Positions 59,438-64,000 of a DNA stretch of 64,000 nucleotides are shown here, in pieces; the stretch's first letter is position 1; every line of letters starts with the position of its first letter. Source of the stretch: Hoeflea sp. (GTDB taxonomy: Bacteria; Pseudomonadota; Alphaproteobacteria; Rhizobiales; Rhizobiaceae). The stretch covers positions 186,001 through 250,000 of the forward strand of contig NZ_NVXQ01000004.1 of assembly GCF_002733955.1 (NCBI RefSeq). Reading direction: 5' to 3'. The notes under the pieces were generated by a model. It was given only the letters and a program-made list of their open reading frames with translations, had not been told where the DNA came from and ran no database searches. Position numbers and translations under genes: made by a program.

Positions 59438-60264
59438 CCGTCGATCTCGGCGCCGATCTTTGCAATGGCCTTCTGGTAGACGCCTGCCGCATTCCATCCC
59501 TCGATGGCGCGGAAGTTGACTTCGCCCGGCTGATAGCCGCCGCCGCGGCGCCAGCCATGGCCACGCAGGAAGTTTGCGGTCGAAGCCAGTGCGTCCGCCT
59601 TGGTTCCCAGATTGATGCCGCCGCTGCCGTCTCCATTGACGCCAAAGCGCGCCACATTGGCAGGCAGGAACTGGGTCTGGCCGATTTCACCGTGTGCCGC
59701 ACCCTTGAAATCGGGTGAAATCCAGCCTTTCTGGATCAATTGCATCAGCGCGTAGAGCTGTTCGGTGAAAAAGGCAGAGCGCCGGCAATCATAGGCCAGT
59801 GTCGCCACAGCGGAAACGGTGTGCTGGTTGCCCATGAACGAGCCAAAGCCCGATTCCATGCCCCAGATCGCAATCAACGGCCCGGGCGGAACGCCGTATT
59901 TCTTTTCAAGCGCGGCGAACAAGCCTGCATTTTGCGCCTTCAGACGCTTGCCCTTTGAAATGATCGTCGAAGCGCCGCGTTTGCGCATGAACTGGTCAAA
60001 GGACAGCTTGAAGCTCTTCTGGTTGCGGTCAGCTGAAATGGTCTTGGTGGCATAGCGGACATTCTTGAATGCCTGGTCGAGAGTTTTTTGCGAGATTCCG
60101 GCTCTGGCCGCTTCCTGCTTGAACTGGCCGACCCAGCTGTTGAATCCGCTCGAAGTGTTGCCACATGTGGCTGACAGTGCCTGGCCGCCGAGAGCGGCTG
60201 AAAGTAGCGCTGCGGCGCCCAGAATCTTGAGTTTTTGAAACCTGCTGTCCATGCCTGCCACCAT
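59434..60264 (-). CDS. Lytic murein transglycosylase, MltB family
   Basis: 276 residues from ATG 60264, or 272 from ATG 60252. A signal peptide (KILGAAALLSAALGGQALSA-T) precedes the SLT_2 domain. SWVGQFKQEAARAGIS is at the start, then the catalytic Glu is in IAIWGMESGFGSFMGN (about residue 135). AHGEIGQTQFLPANVARFGVNGDG and RGHGWRRGGGYQPGEV follow. Cleaves the glycan strand non-hydrolytically in the periplasm. Its TAG stop lies in the terminal repeat of the 107-bp element, so insertion may have altered the C-terminus, although the length is near normal. Confidence 0.92.
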   Translation of the reverse strand: MVAGMDSRFQKLKILGAAALLSAALGGQALSATCGNTSSGFNSWVGQFKQEAARAGISQKTLDQAFKNVRYATKTISADRNQKSFKLSFDQFMRKRGASTIISKGKRLKAQNAGLFAALEKKYGVPPGPLIAIWGMESGFGSFMGNQHTVSAVATLAYDCRRSAFFTEQLYALMQLIQKGWISPDFKGAAHGEIGQTQFLPANVARFGVNGDGSGGINLGTKADALASTANFLRGHGWRRGGGYQPGEVNFRAIEGWNAAGVYQKAIAKIGAEIDG

Positions 60265-60336
60265 AACCCTCGTGAAATCGATCTGCGCGAACTGTGCCAG
60301 CGATTCGGTTAAAAGTCACGAAATGCCGGAATAGGA

Positions 60337-60369
60337 AAACCCCGCCACCGGGTCTCGATGGCGGGGTTT
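60337..60369 (-). terminator. Rho-independent terminator of asd
   Basis: 11-bp stem AAACCCCGCCA / TGGCGGGGTTT with an 11-base loop, read on the minus strand and followed by TTTT. Lies 22 bases after the asd stop. Confidence 0.88.
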
Positions 60370-60390
60370 GCTGTTTCAGGATCAGAGCAC

Positions 60391-61422
60391 TCAGGCTTCG
60401 GCGCGAGGCTTGATCAGGCGGCGATTGACCATCAGTTCGGCGATCTGGATGGTGTTGAGCGCCGCGCCCTTGCGCAGGTTATCCGAGACAACCCAGATGT
60501 TGAGGCCGTTCTCGACAGTTGCGTCCTCGCGGATGCGGGAGATGAAGGTCGCGTCTTCGCCGGCACATTCGTAAGGCGTGATGTAACCGCCGTCCTCGTG
60601 CTTGTCGATGACCTGGCAACCCGGTGCATCGCGCAGAATGTTGCGGGCTTCCTCGGCGCTGATCTCGTTCTCGAACTCGATATTGACCGATTCCGAGTGA
60701 CCGATGAAGACCGGCACGCGCACGGCGGTGCAGGTAACCTTGATCTTCGGATCGAGCATCTTCTTGGTTTCGGCGAGCACCTTCCATTCTTCCTTGGTGT
60801 AGCCGTCTTCCATGAAGTCATCGATATGCGGGATGACGTTGAAGGCAATGCGCTTGGTGAATTTCTGGCTGGAAATCGGGTCGGCCACGAAAACCGCGCG
60901 GGTCTGGTTGAACAGCTCGTCCATGCCGTCCTTGCCGGCGCCGGAGACCGACTGGTAGGTCGAGACCACCAGGCGCTTGATCTTGGCATGGTCGTGCAAG
61001 GGCTTCAGCGCCACCACCAGCTGGGCGGTCGAGCAGTTGGGGTTGGCGATGATGTTGCGCTTGGTGTAGCCGGAAATCGCATCCGGGTTCACTTCCGGCA
61101 CGATCAGCGGCACATCGGCGTCGTAGCGCCAGGCCGAGGAGTTGTCGATGACGACACAGCCCTGGGCGCCGATCTTCGGCGACCACTTCTTGCTGATGGT
61201 GCCGCCGGCCGACATCAGGCAGAGATCGGTGTCGGAGAAATCATAGGTCTCGAGATTCTTGACCTTGAGCGTGGTGTCGCCGAAGGACACTTCGGTGCCG
61301 ACAGAACGGCTCGAGGCGAGGGCGACGACTTCGCTGACAGGGAAGGCGCGCTCTGCAAGGATATTGAGCATTTCGCGGCCGACATTGCCTGTCGCCCCGG
61401 CGATTGCGATTTTGAAACCCAT
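60391..61422 (-). CDS. asd: Aspartate-semialdehyde dehydrogenase
   Basis: 343 residues. NADPH-dependent reduction of aspartyl phosphate; branch point to Lys, Thr, Met and diaminopimelate. N-terminal IAIAGATGNVGREML is the cofactor site, SSRSVG the NADP phosphate site. The catalytic Cys is C130 in ANPNCSTAQ; TYQSVSGAGKDG and VPVFIGHSE follow. Monocistronic by position, with its own terminator. The gap before phzF (283 bases) shows no riboswitch I recognise. Confidence 0.97.
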   Translation of the reverse strand: MGFKIAIAGATGNVGREMLNILAERAFPVSEVVALASSRSVGTEVSFGDTTLKVKNLETYDFSDTDLCLMSAGGTISKKWSPKIGAQGCVVIDNSSAWRYDADVPLIVPEVNPDAISGYTKRNIIANPNCSTAQLVVALKPLHDHAKIKRLVVSTYQSVSGAGKDGMDELFNQTRAVFVADPISSQKFTKRIAFNVIPHIDDFMEDGYTKEEWKVLAETKKMLDPKIKVTCTAVRVPVFIGHSESVNIEFENEISAEEARNILRDAPGCQVIDKHEDGGYITPYECAGEDATFISRIREDATVENGLNIWVVSDNLRKGAALNTIQIAELMVNRRLIKPRAEA

Positions 61423-61705
61423 GGTTCCCGTGCTCCTCTCTCCCCTTGTTAGCAGTCAAGCGCCACTCTTCCCGCCCCGGGGAGAGTGAGGGGGCGGAAC
61501 GGGTCAGATCGTGGTTTTGGTTTTGATCGTGGTGCGCATGGTGGCGGTGTTTTGATGCAAGTGCTGCAAAATGTCAATTCCATCACGGCCGAGAGTTTCG
61601 CACCGGCAGGAAACTGCGCTTCAGCGGCCTGCAGCGGACCATCGTCAAGATGCTCCGCTGCACTTGGTGCCAAGGGAAACCGGGTAGGGTTTACCGGGAT
61701 CGGAG

Positions 61706-62548
61706 TCAGGAATGCGCGATCATGCGGGTGGCGCCGGACACACGGATCGAGCTGCCCGGCTGATCCTCAAATTCCGCGGTGATCGAGGATCTGGCGCCCA
61801 TGTCCTCGCCCTGGGTGATCTGGATCCGGTTCCGGTGCGGCCAGCCGAGATCGCGCAGATAGCCGGCAAAGGCAGCTGCAGCGGCGCCGGTTGCGGGGTC
61901 CTCGAGAACTCCGCCGGAAGCAAAGGCGTTGCGCACGTCGAATGCAGTCTTGCTGCGTACATGAACCAGCATGATGGTGACCAGACCAAACTCCCGCATC
62001 AGGGTGCGGCCAGCGTCGAGGTCATAGCTCATGGCGGCGAGATCGGCACGATCCTTCAACGCAAGCATCAGGTGATCGGCACCGCCATGGATCTCGGCCG
62101 GGGGCAGCGCCGGGTCAAGCTGCTCCCTGCTGTAGCCGAACAGCGCCAGCGCAGCTTCAACCAGCTCCGGATTTGCGGGCTTGCTATGGGTGGGCGGAGA
62201 CTGCAGTGCGGCGCGGGCCGATTCAGCGCTGGCTGAGGCTTCGACACTGATCTCGGCCTGGTTGAGCGTGAGGCGGTATCTGCCATCGCCTGAATGGGCA
62301 GCCAGTGCCGCTCCGAGCGCGATTGTGGCGTGGCCGCAGAACGGAACTTCCGATTCTGGCGAGAAATAGCGCACCCGCCATTGGTCCGGAGCACCATTGG
62401 GCACAGCGAACGCGGTTTCCGAATAGCCCACCTCGGCTGCGATCCGGCGCATTTCGGCGTCTGCGGGAAGTTGCTCGGAGATGACGATGCCGGCCGGGTT
62501 TCCGCCCTGTCCGGCGTCCGAGAAGGCGGCAATGTGTTGAACGGTCAT
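61706..62548 (-). CDS. PhzF-family isomerase/epimerase-like protein
   Basis: 280 residues. Two-domain PhzF fold (relatives of diaminopimelate epimerase). FSDAGQGGNPAGIV and GYSETAF carry the catalytic-type Glu (E44). YFSPESEVPFCGHATIALG and, in the second domain, DPATGAAAAAFAGYLRDLGW follow. The substrate is unknown and a phenazine role is not implied. ATG 62548 follows AAAGGA. Divergent from an Lrp/AsnC regulator, its probable controller. Confidence 0.9.
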   Translation of the reverse strand: MTVQHIAAFSDAGQGGNPAGIVISEQLPADAEMRRIAAEVGYSETAFAVPNGAPDQWRVRYFSPESEVPFCGHATIALGAALAAHSGDGRYRLTLNQAEISVEASASAESARAALQSPPTHSKPANPELVEAALALFGYSREQLDPALPPAEIHGGADHLMLALKDRADLAAMSYDLDAGRTLMREFGLVTIMLVHVRSKTAFDVRNAFASGGVLEDPATGAAAAAFAGYLRDLGWPHRNRIQITQGEDMGARSSITAEFEDQPGSSIRVSGATRMIAHS

Positions 62549-62677
62549 GATGGCGTCCTTTCTGATCAAGTTGACCTGAAATTACAGGGTTTCGGTGCAT
62601 TTTGCCTTGCCATATTCAAGGTCGATAGTTCTACTTGCCGCAATATTGAAAGTCTTAGCCTCGAAAAGGTTTGGAAT
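62549..62677. promoter_or_regulatory. Divergent phzF / lrp-like control region
   Basis: 129-base A+T-richer gap between the two starts, the usual place for an Lrp/AsnC operator. Specific operator repeats could not be assigned by eye. Confidence 0.4.
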
Positions 62678-63112
62678 ATGAAGATCGATGAGAAAGACCG
62701 TCTGCTGATCAAGCTGTTGAGCCGTGACGCGCGGATGCCGGTGAGCGATCTGTCGAAACGGGTTGGCCTGTCCGGACCCGCGACCAGCGAGCGGATCCGG
62801 CGGCTGGAGTCCAATGGCATCATCTCGCGGTTCACGCTGGAGATCGATCTTGCGGCGCTCGGATATCCGCTGCAGGCGATTGTCAGGATCAAGCCGCGGC
62901 CGGGCAACATGCATATTGTCGAGGAGATGATCATGAACGAGCCGGGATTTCTCGATTGCGACAAGGTGACCGGCGACGACTGCTTTGTCACCCGGCTGGC
63001 GCTGCGCTCGATCGCCGATCTCGATCCGGTTCTGCTGCCCTTTCACGAGAAGGCGGAAACCAACACTGCAATCATCAAGTCCTCGCCATTGAGGGCGCGG
63101 ATACCAGTGTGA
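62678..63112 (+). CDS. Lrp/AsnC-family transcriptional regulator
   Basis: 144 residues. N-terminal AsnC-type HTH (KIDEKDRLLIKLLSRDARMPVSDLSKRVGLSGPATSERIRRLE, in part) at residues 2-45, then the RAM ligand-binding domain with IVRIKPRPGNMHIVEEMI and DCFVTRLALRS. It probably responds to an amino acid. ATG 62678 is chosen because the HTH begins there; the long upstream frame is a phzF shadow. Confidence 0.92.
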   Translation: MKIDEKDRLLIKLLSRDARMPVSDLSKRVGLSGPATSERIRRLESNGIISRFTLEIDLAALGYPLQAIVRIKPRPGNMHIVEEMIMNEPGFLDCDKVTGDDCFVTRLALRSIADLDPVLLPFHEKAETNTAIIKSSPLRARIPV

Positions 63113-63125
63113 TGCGGGCAAGAAA

Positions 63126-63156
63126 AACCCGGCCGGGCGTGAAGCCGGGCCGGGTT
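63126..63156. terminator. Terminator shared by lrp-like and leuB genes
   Basis: AACCCGGCC / GGCCGGGTT stem with a 13-base loop. On the minus strand it is followed by TTTT, so it ends leuB; on the plus strand it lies 13 bases after the regulator stop. Confidence 0.8.
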
Positions 63157-63184
63157 GGGAAAGCGGACCTTGCGTCCGAGCGTA

Positions 63185-64000
63185 TCAGCCGGCGTAGGCG
63201 GCGAGGATGGCGTCGCCCATTTCAGCGGTCGTGATCTTCTGGCAGCCATCGGACATGATGTCGCCGGTGCGCAGGCCCTTGTCGAGCACGGCGGCGATGG
63301 CCGCTTCGAGACGGTCGGCTTCTGCGACCATGTTGAAGGAATAGCGCAGGCACATGGCAAAGGACGCGATCATGGCGATCGGGTTGGCGATGCCCTGGCC
63401 GGCGATATCAGGCGCCGAGCCGTGCACCGGCTCATAAAGCGCCTTGCGCTTGCCGGTCTTGGCGTCTGGTGCGCCGAGCGAGGCGGATGGCAGCATGCCG
63501 AGCGAACCGGTGAGCATGGCTGCAATATCCGACAGCATGTCGCCGAACAGGTTGTCGGTGACGATGACGTCGAACTGCTTGGGCCAGCGCACCAGCTGCA
63601 TGCCGCCGGCGTCGGCCAGCATGTGGCTCAATTTGACGTCGGAGAAGCGTTCCTTGTGAGTGGCGGTCACCACTTCGTTCCACAGCACGCCGGACTTCAT
63701 GACGTTGCGCTTTTCCATCGAGCAGACTTCGTTGCGGCGGGTGCGCGCAAGTTCGAAGGCGACGGCTGAAATGCGGTCGATCTCGTAGGTGTCATAGACC
63801 TGGGTGTCGATGCCGCGCTTCTGGCCGTTGCCGAGATCGATGATTTCCTTGGGTTCGCCGAAATAGACGCCGCCGGTCAATTCGCGCACGATCAGGATGT
63901 CGAGGCCTTCGATCACGTCCTGCTTCAGCGACGAGGAATTGGCCAGCGCCGGATAGCAGATGGCGGGCCGCAGGTTTGCGAACAGCTCCATGTCCTTGCG
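63185..64000 (-). CDS. leuB: 3-isopropylmalate dehydrogenase, 5'-truncated by window edge
   Basis: C-terminal 271 residues of the roughly 370-residue leucine-pathway enzyme. The frame stays open to base 64000 (reading R-K-D-M-E-L-F), so the start is outside. Visible are [59 protein letters not shown] with the metal Asp residues, [12 protein letters not shown] and [21 protein letters not shown]. These are leuB rather than icd/tartrate features. Ends in AAYAG. Confidence 0.97.
   Translation of the reverse strand, partial: RKDMELFANLRPAICYPALANSSSLKQDVIEGLDILIVRELTGGVYFGEPKEIIDLGNGQKRGIDTQVYDTYEIDRISAVAFELARTRRNEVCSMEKRNVMKSGVLWNEVVTATHKERFSDVKLSHMLADAGGMQLVRWPKQFDVIVTDNLFGDMLSDIAAMLTGSLGMLPSASLGAPDAKTGKRKALYEPVHGSAPDIAGQGIANPIAMIASFAMCLRYSFNMVAEADRLEAAIAAVLDKGLRTGDIMSDGCQKITTAEMGDAILAAYAG

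Overview
This 64-kb window is chromosomal DNA from an alphaproteobacterium of the order Hyphomicrobiales (Rhizobiales). The evidence is gene content and order: hslU/hslV next to a his cluster, coaA and pckA; a maf-aroE-coaE-dnaQ block facing away from hemE; mnmE-mnmG-rsmG-parA-parB; an alphaproteobacterial TrcR (DUF1013) gene; and a ~1,600-residue NAD-glutamate dehydrogenase. Protein sequences look closest to Rhizobiaceae/Phyllobacteriaceae. A Hoeflea-like organism is a guess from memory, not tested. No tRNA or rRNA genes, insertion sequences, prophage or CRISPR arrays were seen. Almost everything is core genome.

Layout. (1) 0-3.7 kb: 3' part of pckA, a nitroreductase overlapping arfB, a BON-LysM protein and alkB. 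(2) 3.7-8.5 kb, minus strand: hisB, a DUF2628 protein, hisH, hisA, hisF, hisE and coaA. The 5' end of hisF is partly duplicated, creating a 36-codon ORF that overlaps both hisA and hisF. (3) 8.6-13.4 kb, plus strand: hslV, a GNAT acetyltransferase, a polytopic membrane protein, hslU, and a secreted DUF1402 protein that looks like a lytic transglycosylase. (4) 13.4-16.2 kb, minus: timA-like, mltA, smr and an XRE regulator. (5) 16.3-17.5 kb: fxsA and secB. (6) 17.5-21.1 kb, minus: the gene for the PEP synthase regulatory protein, then maf, aroE, coaE, dnaQ.

(7) 21.14-21.52 kb is very probably the replication origin. It has a perfect DnaA box, three near-matches and a cluster of GANTC (CcrM) sites. 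(8) 21.5-30.3 kb, plus: hemE, hemJ, rho, mnmE, mnmG, rsmG, parA, parB. Six parS-like sites (consensus TGTTTCACGTGAAACA) surround the origin from 9.7 to 28.0 kb, two of them inside coding sequence. Genes on both sides of the origin mostly point away from it. Together with parAB this makes an origin-centromere domain.

(9) 30.4-34.6 kb, minus: leuS, lptE, holA. (10) 34.9-41.5 kb: a PLP-homeostasis protein, prpE, an SDR dehydrogenase, trcR (minus) and acs, followed by a possible small transcript with an unusually complete Shine-Dalgarno sequence and a 21-codon ORF. (11) 41.9-48.9 kb: secreted nuclease, SDHAF4-like protein, htpX, rsmB, heparinase-like protein, purH. (12) 49-55.3 kb, minus: MFS transporter and NAD-GDH. 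(13) 55.4-64 kb: peroxidase-related protein, a pdxY/DUF429 cluster, carbonic anhydrase, an NTF2-like secreted protein, a 107-bp palindromic repeat abutting a lytic transglycosylase gene, asd, a PhzF gene divergent from an Lrp/AsnC regulator, and the 3' part of leuB.

The most interesting points are the parS/oriC architecture, the hisF leader duplication, the 41.68-kb small ORF/transcript, the DUF1402 active-site motifs and the CTAGAGCA-bounded repeat that supplies a stop codon. I found no clear defence island or wholly novel multigene system.
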